Positions 42,527-50,903 of a DNA stretch of 64,000 bases are shown piece by piece. The position numbers and the translations under genes are program-made. This stretch comes from Chitinophagales bacterium. Lineage in GTDB: Bacteria > Bacteroidota > Bacteroidia > Chitinophagales > UBA2359. The stretch spans positions 3,224,001 through 3,288,000 of the forward strand of contig JAWKLZ010000001.1 of the NCBI GenBank assembly GCA_041392475.1. Direction: 5' to 3'. The stretch's first letter is position 1, and the number at the start of each line of letters is the position of its first letter. A model generated the notes under the pieces. That model was given only the letters and a program-made list of their open reading frames with translations, did not search any database and had not been told where the DNA came from.

Positions 42527-45379
42527 ATGCAAGCAAACACAGAACTTTTACATACATTTCCCAAAACCACCCAAGAAGTCCAAGCAGCAGCGACCTATTT
42601 GGAAGCCGCACCGCTTGCCGAAAATCATTGGCAGGTCATCAAGGGGTTTTACAAACAATTAGAAGCCAATCCCAATGTGGAATTGCTCACCTTGTTAATC
42701 AACAAGTTGGACAAGGCTAAATTTTCAGAATTGAAGGACAAATATCCTACAAAAGCAACTCTGGGCTATATGAAACGCCGAGTCAATCGGTTTCTGCGAA
42801 CGGCTGCAAAGAACAATTCACAGTTGTATTTTGACATTTGCAGTCACCTTCTCGAAAACCAGAAAGAAGAAATTGACCTTGTTAATCAATGGGTCATGAT
42901 GAAAATTCTCTTTGGAACATCCAAACAATTCGAGCAAAAACGCCACGGCAGAGGAGCTTTCGTATTTTTGGAAGACAAAAAAAGTACTGCAAGAATCGAA
43001 AGTGGCGCACCTCAAATTTGGGCGGATAATCCAGATTTTTTAGTGGAGTTATTGCAGCAAAAAGACTTGCATTCAGTTGTTTATGCCTTCGCTGCAAAAA
43101 CACTTTCTGCAAATCGAGTAGAAATTCCTGATTTGAGTCAAACCCAACTAAAAACCTTTTTTGAATCCGATTCGATTTGGCTTCAAGTCATTGCTGCAAA
43201 ACAAGCCTACCAACAATTCAAAAACGGGCAACTGCAAGACCCTCAACTCTTAGCCAATACCTACTTTTATTCTCCCGCCAATATTCGACAAACATTTTTT
43301 GGAGAAATCAAACAAATGATAGAAGGCCAATCCAACACCGACACCCCTGCTGCAAATAATTCTTGGTTTGGAAAATTGGTGCGTTCTGCATTGGGAATCA
43401 ACCAATCACCTCAATCATCGAAACCCAAAGACACCCACAATTGGTACCAAACTTTTACAGCAAACATAGCTCATATTTTCTTTAGCAAAATGGAGACAAC
43501 TGTTTCCAAACGCCGATTGAAGGATATGATGGATTTGACGCTTCAACTCAAAGAATATGTGTCATTTACCATCATCAACAAACACATCAAAGCCATTTTT
43601 GAAGCAGAAGACGAACGTTTGCACGAATTGGCTTTTGAAGTCGCAGACCAGGTAACAGGCGGCAATATTTTGGTTTGGCTAACCGCTATTCCTTCCGAAA
43701 AAACGGGTATTAGTCAGCGTTTGCAAGACATTTTCATCCACAAAATGAACATCAACAACTTGACGTGGACAGAGATAGAAGGTTTCATACACAGCGAATT
43801 GTTTTCCATTGCAGATTTTGGATGGCATTTGGTGAGCAAATGGAATCAACAAGCCCGTTTCACGCAGCGATTTTGGGGGCGAAACTACTACAATTCCCAA
43901 AACACGCTCCCTTTGAAGCATTTCATACAGTCGCAATACGGCGTAGATTTGTTGTTGAAACACTCCAAAAATCAGTTGAATTGGGTACTTTGGTACAAGC
44001 CAACCTTTATTTTCATTTATAAAAATGCGCCTTCCAAACTCAAAGAAGCTTTCAAACCACTTTTTTATGAAAATGCAAGAGGACACAATTTTTTGGCTTG
44101 GCTACCATTCATTGCAGAATTGGAAAACGAAAGGGAGCAGATAATTCTAAATCTTCAAAACGGGGTACAAGAAAACCACCTATCTGCTTATAGTTTCATT
44201 TATTCTTTGGTAACTGACAATGAATGGGTTAAAAATATTTCATGGAAATTTTTAGTCAACAAATGCCTCAACGAAACCAAATTCACCGAACTCCTTACCG
44301 TCAATCTTCAAAACGTTGATATAGATACATCTAAGAAGTTCATTGAATTGATGATGAATACAGATAATGAAAAAGTAAAAAACCTTTTCTTTGATATATT
44401 GCCTACAATTATTGAAGGCAAACCCGAATTAATCAATCGTTTGATACCAATTTTTGAATATGTAGTTGACTTGCTGAATCAAAATACAGCATTGGATTTA
44501 ATCAAAACCGTTGCAGCAACGGAATGGACTTCAATCCGTTCTCATTTGGTAAAATTCGTGGAGAAAAACCCTTCAATATGGTCGCAAATTTTGGCTGCAA
44601 TTCCCAACGAAACAACGACAACGCTTCAAAACCGCACGATTGAAGACAGTGAAATGCTTCAATTGTTCTTCAAAACCAACAACATAGACGTGTTGGATTA
44701 CCACCAACCAATATTTGCCAAAATGCTGTACGAATGGATTCAACAACACTTGGATTTGTTCACTTCAAATTCGGATGCACTCTTCAAAACGGTCATTCAC
44801 AAAGACCCAAAAATCAGAAAATGGGGTTTTGAACAAGCCGATAAGGTAGGTATCACGATTCCGTTTGCGCTCCGAATGATGGAAGCTGGGCTTCCCGAAA
44901 CGTTCCACAAAGGCAAACAGTATTTTGAAAATGTGCCGATGGGGGATAAAGATGAAGTAGAATATGTATTGGCTTTGTGCGACAGTCCGCAAGGTGTGGT
45001 TCGTGGATATGGAATTGAATACTTTGAAGCCCGCAAAGAAAATTTGAAGAAAAACGACATTGCAGTGGCTTCGCTTGCAGAACATACGGATGTAAGGATT
45101 CAAGAATTTGTAGCGCAAACTTTGGCAGACAAGAAAGATGCAAAAGAAGAATTTGTCCAATATTTCGACAATTCGGTGTTGAGAAGCCGCAACAAAGGGC
45201 GTAAGGTCAAGGAGTTGGTCAAATCTCGCCTACAAGAGGTGGATTCTAAAAATTTGGATAAAAAAACACTCATGGAATTGGCTCGAAGCCGAAACACACA
45301 GGATAGAGAATGGGCGATTGAACAATTGACGAAGTTGGCTTTGGCAGGGGAAGAAGTCGAGGGGTTTGGGGTTTCTTAA
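42527..45379 (+). CDS. Large alpha-helical (HEAT-like) protein of unknown function
   Basis: I do not recognise a named family for this 950-residue protein. It has no signal peptide or membrane helices and is almost entirely predicted helix. The C-terminal 200 residues show HEAT-like units, for example EYVLALCDSPQGVVRGYGIEYFEARKENL and DIAVASLAEHTDVRIQEFVAQTLADKKDAK, and the tail AREWAIEQLTKLAL-like segment is similar. Its ATG is 24 bases after the terminator hairpin. It precedes a SWIM protein and a WGR-PARP gene on the same strand, so it may act as a scaffold in that set; this is inference. Confidence 0.8.
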   Translation: MQANTELLHTFPKTTQEVQAAATYLEAAPLAENHWQVIKGFYKQLEANPNVELLTLLINKLDKAKFSELKDKYPTKATLGYMKRRVNRFLRTAAKNNSQLYFDICSHLLENQKEEIDLVNQWVMMKILFGTSKQFEQKRHGRGAFVFLEDKKSTARIESGAPQIWADNPDFLVELLQQKDLHSVVYAFAAKTLSANRVEIPDLSQTQLKTFFESDSIWLQVIAAKQAYQQFKNGQLQDPQLLANTYFYSPANIRQTFFGEIKQMIEGQSNTDTPAANNSWFGKLVRSALGINQSPQSSKPKDTHNWYQTFTANIAHIFFSKMETTVSKRRLKDMMDLTLQLKEYVSFTIINKHIKAIFEAEDERLHELAFEVADQVTGGNILVWLTAIPSEKTGISQRLQDIFIHKMNINNLTWTEIEGFIHSELFSIADFGWHLVSKWNQQARFTQRFWGRNYYNSQNTLPLKHFIQSQYGVDLLLKHSKNQLNWVLWYKPTFIFIYKNAPSKLKEAFKPLFYENARGHNFLAWLPFIAELENEREQIILNLQNGVQENHLSAYSFIYSLVTDNEWVKNISWKFLVNKCLNETKFTELLTVNLQNVDIDTSKKFIELMMNTDNEKVKNLFFDILPTIIEGKPELINRLIPIFEYVVDLLNQNTALDLIKTVAATEWTSIRSHLVKFVEKNPSIWSQILAAIPNETTTTLQNRTIEDSEMLQLFFKTNNIDVLDYHQPIFAKMLYEWIQQHLDLFTSNSDALFKTVIHKDPKIRKWGFEQADKVGITIPFALRMMEAGLPETFHKGKQYFENVPMGDKDEVEYVLALCDSPQGVVRGYGIEYFEARKENLKKNDIAVASLAEHTDVRIQEFVAQTLADKKDAKEEFVQYFDNSVLRSRNKGRKVKELVKSRLQEVDSKNLDKKTLMELARSRNTQDREWAIEQLTKLALAGEEVEGFGVS

Positions 45380-45409
45380 AATTCAATTATCAACTTCAAA
45401 ACTCCGTTA

Positions 45410-45580
45410 GAGCCTGCTCCGATTACTCGGAGAGTACAATATTTGTAGAAATGTAATCCGAGGAAATGATCAACTCCATAGGAGTTGAATCCAAACTACA
45501 TTGGCTAATTGCTTTTGGGTTGAACTCCTAACGGAGTTCTGTCATTGCTTTCTACGTTTTCTACAAATATTGAAGTCATA
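45410..45580. repeat. Nested inverted-repeat element between the HEAT-like and SWIM genes
   Basis: AACTCCGTTAG at 45410-45420 is complementary to CTAACGGAGTT at 45528-45538. CAATATTTGTAGAAA (45437-45451) is complementary to 45558-45572. Short hairpins sit inside: CTCCGA-TTAC-TCGGAG, CAACTCC-ATA-GGAGTTG (45471-45487) and GAACTCC-TAAC-GGAGTTC (45522-45539). The interleaved pairing suggests a miniature mobile element or a folded leader. Confidence 0.65.
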
Positions 45581-45637
45581 CGGACTTGAAAAATTAAAAA
45601 TCCAAAGTAACAATTCAGCAATAAATCAATATAAAAA

Positions 45638-47287
45638 ATGCAAATAACACAATCTTACGCAAAACCAAGTACGGCAACTTCTGACAAGCAAGGCATGCAC
45701 TTCAATTTGTCGCCCGAATTGTCGAGACCGCCCGTATCGCTTCATGCAATGATTCACAACAGTTTGGCTTATGGAAAAATCATGTTGGCATTGCGTGAAA
45801 TTGTGACAGGCGATTGGCGTTCCAAAATCAAAGATTACACCCAATACCAAGAATGGGTCTATCAAGAATACCTCAAAGAAGTACCGAATCACTACGGACA
45901 CATTGAAGCCGAAAAGGTGCAATTGTTGGGTGAGAAGAATATTTTGAAGGGGAAAATAGACGAAGTGAACAAGGTTTTGCAGCCTATTCGCAAGGCAATG
46001 CAGGAAGTGAGGTATAAATACTACGATTATCTCCGCAAATACGACAAAGAAAAATGGTATGCGTATGACCCTGTTATCAGTGTACATCCCGATTGTGTGA
46101 TTTTTGAAGCCTTTTCGCTGGACGAGTCGAGTTATGGGCGAGTAAGCGTGCCTGTCGAAAATTTGGAGATGTATGGGGAGGTGAAATACGGCACAACCAA
46201 CATTGATTTTAGTCAGGGATTGGCGGATGAAATTTACCGAGTGCGTTCTTACCGAGCGGCTTGGCTCAAAGTGGCTTATGATCAGGTACAATTGTCGACT
46301 AGTGCGGGCAGTCGTGTGGAAAAGAAAATTGACCTACCCGAATCTTGGGTGCGGGGTTTTCTGCAAGTTCAATCGGCTTCAACGATGCCTGGCACGGATT
46401 TGAGCATTTCGTCGGCTACGATGAATGAAATCTTGTCGGTTTTGGAGCAAAAAAAGGAAAAAGAAAGTCCTCGTTCGATTCGTTTTGTGCTGAAAAAAGG
46501 GGAAAAACCAAAAATTATAATTGACCCGTGGGGTATTGAGATTCAAGAACATGAATTTACCTACAAGGGCGATATGGAAGGCGAAGTGCGAATTTGGGGA
46601 CGCAGGCGTTTGATGGTTTTGAAGTCGCTTTTGGCATATTCTGACAGTGTTCAAGTGAAATTGTTGGGAACGGGAATGCCGCATTATTGGTCGGTAACGA
46701 TTGACGGACACCGTTTTGATGTGGGCTTGTCGGGCTGGACTTCAAATGACTGGTCGCAAAAAGGCAATTTCGACCTTTTGGCTGCTACTTCTAAGCCGAA
46801 AGAAGTGGATGTGAAAAACATTGAAAAGGCTTTGGTTCAAAAATTGGCGGGAACACCTACCGAATTTGCGGCTTGGGTTTCACTTCCGCAACAAACGGCT
46901 GCTGCTGCCCTGCAAGAGCTTTGTAAGAATGGTCAAGCGATGTATGATCACCTCACCGAAACCTATCGTTGGCGAAAACTACTCCCGAAAGAGATTGTGG
47001 TGGAAGAGCCTGAGGAGGACAAACGATTGAATTTTGCCATCAGTTTGATGAAGGAGGATAAGGTGACTATCGTGGAAAAAATAACGGATGATAAAAAGGT
47101 GACGGAGTATAAAGCTGAGGTTGTCAGCGATAAAGCGGACAAAGTCTTCAAACCTGTGGTGCGTGTCGATGCGGATGGACGGGTGAAATATGCGGAGTGT
47201 ACTTGTGGATTTTTTCGCCGTAACAAACTGCGTCAAGGGCCTTGCGCTCATATCATGGCGGCTACTTTGAAGGGGGCGAGGAGTTGA
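45638..47287 (+). CDS. SWIM zinc-finger protein
   Basis: The 549-residue protein ends with a SWIM zinc finger: C521-x-C523 in ECTCGFFRRNKLRQG and C536-x-H538 in PCAH. SWIM domains bind DNA or protein partners. The rest is not clearly assignable. A middle segment (about 265-400) is beta-rich and resembles WGR-associated regions of bacterial SWIM proteins, and no catalytic motif is seen. It follows the HEAT-like gene by 258 bases. SWIM proteins frequently neighbour WGR/PARP, MoxR and VWA genes in bacteria, which fits the local context. Confidence 0.85.
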   Translation: MQITQSYAKPSTATSDKQGMHFNLSPELSRPPVSLHAMIHNSLAYGKIMLALREIVTGDWRSKIKDYTQYQEWVYQEYLKEVPNHYGHIEAEKVQLLGEKNILKGKIDEVNKVLQPIRKAMQEVRYKYYDYLRKYDKEKWYAYDPVISVHPDCVIFEAFSLDESSYGRVSVPVENLEMYGEVKYGTTNIDFSQGLADEIYRVRSYRAAWLKVAYDQVQLSTSAGSRVEKKIDLPESWVRGFLQVQSASTMPGTDLSISSATMNEILSVLEQKKEKESPRSIRFVLKKGEKPKIIIDPWGIEIQEHEFTYKGDMEGEVRIWGRRRLMVLKSLLAYSDSVQVKLLGTGMPHYWSVTIDGHRFDVGLSGWTSNDWSQKGNFDLLAATSKPKEVDVKNIEKALVQKLAGTPTEFAAWVSLPQQTAAAALQELCKNGQAMYDHLTETYRWRKLLPKEIVVEEPEEDKRLNFAISLMKEDKVTIVEKITDDKKVTEYKAEVVSDKADKVFKPVVRVDADGRVKYAECTCGFFRRNKLRQGPCAHIMAATLKGARS

Positions 47288-47328
47288 ACAAATCAAATTA
47301 AAATCTCAAATACAAATTCAATTTATAG

Positions 47329-47467
47329 ACGTATGAAAGGGCGAATTTACCTTCCTTGATATAGGGGGAGTGTGTCAAAAATGGGTGGTTTTTAAGTGAA
47401 ACTTTGTCAACGGTCGCAGACCTTGACAATAGTTGAACAATAAAACTGTTCTTGCCCTTTCATACGT
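47329..47467. repeat. 139-bp MITE-like element with 14-bp terminal inverted repeats
   Basis: ACGTATGAAAGGGC (47329-47342) and its exact reverse complement GCCCTTTCATACGT (47454-47467) bound the element. Inside lies a hairpin CTTTGTCAACGGTC-GCA-GACCTTGAC that resembles the sequence encoding the end of murD. The right terminus supplies the stop codon of the gene at 47460. No clear target-site duplication is seen. Confidence 0.7.
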
Positions 47468-47699
47468 TTTTATTAAAGTCCTTTTTTTCAGGCTTTTTTA
47501 AATCGGTAAGAATGGTTGTTTTTAAGCCAAATTCATTGAGTCGTTTTTCGAGTTTTTTAGTGAGTTTCATTTTTCTGTAGGCATACTGTTTGCCCATTGA
47601 ATCTTCAATTCCATGTTTTTCAACCATTTGTTCTGTTAAATCTATACACCTTAAAAGATAGGCTATAACTGCAATTTGGTCTTCCTTTTTTGCATCCAT
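47460..47699 (-). CDS. Small hypothetical helical protein
   Basis: The 79-residue protein starts at the ATG at 47699 (MDAKKEDQIAVIAYLLRCIDLTEQMVEKHG); the frame extends further upstream to 47747, but that N-terminus is low-complexity and less likely. It is predicted helical and basic, with YAYRKMKLTKKLEKRLNEFGL in the middle. No family is recognised. Its last codons (N-K-N-V-stop) lie inside the terminal repeat of the MITE-like element, so the native C-terminus may have been replaced. It is antisense to the surrounding SWIM and PARP genes. Confidence 0.6.
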   Translation of the reverse strand: MDAKKEDQIAVIAYLLRCIDLTEQMVEKHGIEDSMGKQYAYRKMKLTKKLEKRLNEFGLKTTILTDLKKPEKKDFNKNV

Positions 47700-47960
47700 T
47701 GTATATTTTTTTGATATTGAAATTTGATTCTTATTGATTTTATTCACAAATGATTACTAAGTTACTGCAAAAACATGTATAAATCAATTTATTGCAGTAG
47801 CAAATTCAAATGAGATTCTTGCAGAATGACAGATTTGCGAGTTTTTTTTGCAGCAATAAAAACGTTATCAAAAGTTTTTACAAAAAGCAACACCTGGAAG
47901 CCCAAAAAGCGTTCAATCAAAAAACACATTTAAACAAACAACCAAATTCCATCATACAAC

Positions 47961-49238
47961 ATGAAAGACACATCAACACAAAATCGCACCGCCAAACTCA
48001 TCATGGTGACTCCGAGCAACAACAATAAGTTTTACGAAATGCAGGAAAATGGCGATGGAACTTTTACCGTCACCTATGGCCGAGTCGGTAGTCGTGGCAC
48101 GGTTCAGCGCTATCCATCTACTCAATGGAATCGTCGGTACAACGAAAAAGTACGAAAGGGCTACAAAGACCAAACGCATCTGTTTGCAGTGGCTGGAACG
48201 GGTGAGCCGAAATTGGAGTTGGTGGATGTGGATGATGAAATGGTGCAGAGGTTGATTACCGAATTGATGGCGTATGCGACCAAATCTATTCGTCACAACT
48301 ATATGGTGTCTGCCGAACAGGTGACGCAGCGACAAGTGGAGGAAGCACAAACTTTGCTGGATAGTTTGGTGGCGCAGTTGAAAACGGGTTTGTTTATGCT
48401 GAAGGATGCAAGCCAAACTGAACGCAATACGCAGCGATTCAACAGTGTTTTGTTGGAATTGTATCAGGTGATTCCTCGAAAAATGACCAAAGTGGGTGAA
48501 CATTTGATTGTGCGACCTTCGAGCTATGCGGATTTGGATGTGGTCAAAGAAAAGTTGGTAGAAGAACAAGCGACTTTGGATGTTATGCGTGGACAGGTGA
48601 AAATGAGCAGTTTGGAGGCGGAAAACAAAGTGGAGAAGAAAGAACTGAACTTGTTGGAGGCAATGGGATTGCAGATTGAATCAGTGACGGATGTGGTTAC
48701 AATTGATTTGATTAAGAACAAAATGGGATCCAATGTTGGGCAGTTCTCCAAAGCTTTTGCGGTCAAAAATCTCAAAACACAAAGGGCTTTTGACGATTGG
48801 CTCGGAACGAAAAACAACCAACAAAAGAAGCTGTTTTGGCATGGTAGCCGCAATGAGAATTGGCTGTCGATTCTGGAAACGGGTTTGGTACTTCGTCCTG
48901 CAAATGCGGTGGTGACGGGTAAGATGTTTGGTTATGGCACTTACTTTGCCGACAAATTCCAAAAATCACTGAATTACACTTCTTTGCGAGGTTCGTACTG
49001 GGCGAAAGGCACGCAGTCAAAAGGTTTTTTGGCTTTGTTTGATGTGCATACGGGCAATCAGTTTCACCTCCAAAAACATGAGCCTTGGTGCTATGAATTG
49101 AATGAAATCAATTTGAAGAAAAAGGGCGCACAATACGATTCTCTTTTTGCGGAAGGCGGTGCAGATTTGGTGAACAATGAGTACATTGTTTACAACGAAA
49201 AACAGTGTACGGTGCGGTATTTGGTGGAGGTGATTTAG
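47961..49238 (+). CDS. WGR domain-containing bacterial PARP (ADP-ribosyltransferase)
   Basis: Poly/mono-ADP-ribosyltransferases transfer ADP-ribose from NAD+. The 425-residue protein has an N-terminal WGR domain (about 10-75, TYGRVGSRGTVQRYP, with Y in place of W), a helical regulatory-type region (about 90-230) and a C-terminal catalytic domain. The catalytic triad is intact: His294 in LFWHGSRNENW, Tyr328 in GYGTYFADKFQKS and Glu407 in NNEYIVYNEKQC. This H-Y-E arrangement and the WGR-regulatory-catalytic order match eukaryotic PARP-1/2 without zinc fingers, so DNA-break-activated activity is plausible. Confidence 0.95.
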   Translation: MKDTSTQNRTAKLIMVTPSNNNKFYEMQENGDGTFTVTYGRVGSRGTVQRYPSTQWNRRYNEKVRKGYKDQTHLFAVAGTGEPKLELVDVDDEMVQRLITELMAYATKSIRHNYMVSAEQVTQRQVEEAQTLLDSLVAQLKTGLFMLKDASQTERNTQRFNSVLLELYQVIPRKMTKVGEHLIVRPSSYADLDVVKEKLVEEQATLDVMRGQVKMSSLEAENKVEKKELNLLEAMGLQIESVTDVVTIDLIKNKMGSNVGQFSKAFAVKNLKTQRAFDDWLGTKNNQQKKLFWHGSRNENWLSILETGLVLRPANAVVTGKMFGYGTYFADKFQKSLNYTSLRGSYWAKGTQSKGFLALFDVHTGNQFHLQKHEPWCYELNEINLKKKGAQYDSLFAEGGADLVNNEYIVYNEKQCTVRYLVEVI

Positions 49239-49386
49239 GATTGTGTTAATGTTTTTGTGTGTTAAGGTATTAATGTGCTCATTTTGACTTAATTCCTTTG
49301 TTCCATTTGCATTGCTGTGAATCCGCCCCAACAATCAATATATTGATAGCCAATTAATTGAATATTTTTAAATACGTCATTCTACT

Positions 49387-50349
49387 ATGAACCCAACAAC
49401 CTTAAAACTCCTCACTGAATCGGCAATCAAAGAAGCTGCCGAATACCTCATGACCCTCAACAACGAAACGAGCACTTTGGAGGTCAAGAACCACCTTCGT
49501 AGCAAAGGTTTTTCTGCCTCACAATCAGAAGTATCGCAAGGCATGAACGATATTTGGACTGCCAATAAAAACACATGGGCATTCAAACAATTGGGTGCAT
49601 ACAAGTTGTATTACCTCACAAGCGATACCAACAAATCCATTCATGCCTATCTCGAAAAAGGGGATGATTTTTGGGCGATAGCTGCAAAGGACAAATCTTT
49701 CACCATTGAAGTAGGAAAGGTGGGCGAAACAGGTGTTTTTGAAGAAAAAAACTACGATACGAATCGAAAAATGGCCTTTGTCGCAGAGTCTTTGCTCGAA
49801 GTTCAAGAGCAAAAAGGTTTTGTGGAGGCAAAGGATTCGAGGTTGCCTTTGAAGGTTCGCCAACAGTTTGCGCCTTACTTCCATCAGAAAATGACGGGCT
49901 GCAAAATGGGCTTTTTTGAAGCGGAAAAGTTGGTCAAACAAAAGGCTACTTTTGAAGTCGGTGGACAGCAAATTGAAGGGTATTTGCTGCTGACCAAAAG
50001 TGCGGGTTATAGCTTCAATTGGAGCTTGCCGAAGGATTTGGAGGTAGTGAAGCAGGTTTTGAAGGCAAAGAAATGGGATGCGCTGCAATTGGGTTTTGAG
50101 GAGGCGAAGTTGTTGGGGGAGAAGGTAAAAGATGCGAAAGTTTTTGATTCGGAAGGAACTGAATTGAAGGATGGAACATACAAAATATTGGCGAAACAGA
50201 CTGCAATGGAGACGCAGGCGATTTTGGTGGACAACCAACATTTGTACCAAATTGAGTGTTTTTTTGAAGGGGGCGAACGGGCGGTGTTGAGTAAATTTCA
50301 GATGGATTTGGAGGGGGAAATGTTGCCTTTGGTGAATAGATTCCTGTAG
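49387..50349 (+). CDS. WGR-like protein with N-terminal winged-helix-like region
   Basis: The 320-residue protein has an N-terminal helical region (about 1-60) suggestive of a winged helix. A segment at about 85-145, DDFWAIAAKDKSFTIEVGKVGETGVFEEKNYDTNRKMAFVAESLLEVQEQKGF, has the strand-loop GKVGETG pattern and the trailing helix of WGR domains. The C-terminal half (about 150-320) is not recognised. It follows the WGR-PARP gene by 148 bases on the same strand, and the two probably work together. The TAG stop is part of a dispersed palindrome. Confidence 0.75.
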   Translation: MNPTTLKLLTESAIKEAAEYLMTLNNETSTLEVKNHLRSKGFSASQSEVSQGMNDIWTANKNTWAFKQLGAYKLYYLTSDTNKSIHAYLEKGDDFWAIAAKDKSFTIEVGKVGETGVFEEKNYDTNRKMAFVAESLLEVQEQKGFVEAKDSRLPLKVRQQFAPYFHQKMTGCKMGFFEAEKLVKQKATFEVGGQQIEGYLLLTKSAGYSFNWSLPKDLEVVKQVLKAKKWDALQLGFEEAKLLGEKVKDAKVFDSEGTELKDGTYKILAKQTAMETQAILVDNQHLYQIECFFEGGERAVLSKFQMDLEGEMLPLVNRFL

Positions 50350-50370
50350 AGACGTTTTATCAAAACGTCT
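50346..50370. repeat. Palindrome carrying the stop codon of the WGR-like gene
   Basis: GTAGAGACGTTTT-ATC-AAAACGTCT includes the TAG of the upstream gene (50347-50349) and a 9-bp stem AGACGTTTT/AAAACGTCT. It belongs to the same family as the palindromes after murC, murG and the permease gene. Confidence 0.85.
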
Positions 50371-50903
50371 TAAAATGAAAGTATATTTGTATTTTTAAAT
50401 GAATTCGACCTGTGCCTTTAAGTTTTTGACAAGTTCTTGGAGCATGAAAGAGGGATTTGACCCTTCTTGATTGTAGTAAAAAAAGGGAAAAGAGGCGTTA
50501 AGAACAGATTGCTGTTTGAAGATGGAGCGAAGCAGAATCAAGTTTCAAGCTGTTTAGCCTCTTTTTTCTTTTTTTGCGTGAAGCAATCAAGTCAGGTCTT
50601 GATTTTTGGTTCTTTTTATCAAGAAAAAGAACAGGCAAAAGTACCTACACCAATACAAGAAATAGTATTTATTTTTTAATGGCACAGCCTGAATGAATTC
50701 GACAATACACAATTCAAAACCCTCCACAACAAGATTTGAAAAAAAAAAAATCTCGCTTCGCTCGATTCTTTCCGCACTCGACAAAGACCATTTCTGATGC
50801 TTATGCTTTGCTCGCTGTTGGCTGCTAGCGCTTGCCAACGCTTGCAAGCAACGCTCAAAAATGGGCAGCTCAAAAAATTAGAAGAAGCCAAGAAGGGCTG
50901 CCT
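50350..50903. other. Long gene-free region downstream of the FGE-like gene
   Basis: No credible gene lies in these 554 bases. They contain the inverted repeat at about 50479-50576 and a GC-rich stretch of small hairpins (about 50810-50903) just past the stop codon of the FGE-like gene: GGCAG...CTGCC, GTTGGC...GCCAAC and the palindrome GCTTGCAAGC. No reverse transcriptase or template repeat is present. Confidence 0.5.
50479..50576 (+). terminator. Large inverted repeat with T-run (possible terminator or small RNA)
   Basis: The arm AAAAAAGGGAAAAGAGGC (about 50479-50496) pairs with GCCTCTTTTTTCTTTTTTT (about 50556-50576) with few mismatches. A small internal hairpin AACAG-ATTG-CTGTT is enclosed. 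The long T-run at the 3' end fits rho-independent termination of a plus-strand transcript. A stand-alone small RNA is an alternative. Confidence 0.5.

Noticed and set aside
49525..50250. 241-codon open frame antisense to the WGR-like gene
   Set aside because: The product is a low-information leucine/phenylalanine-rich sequence, as expected for a shadow frame.
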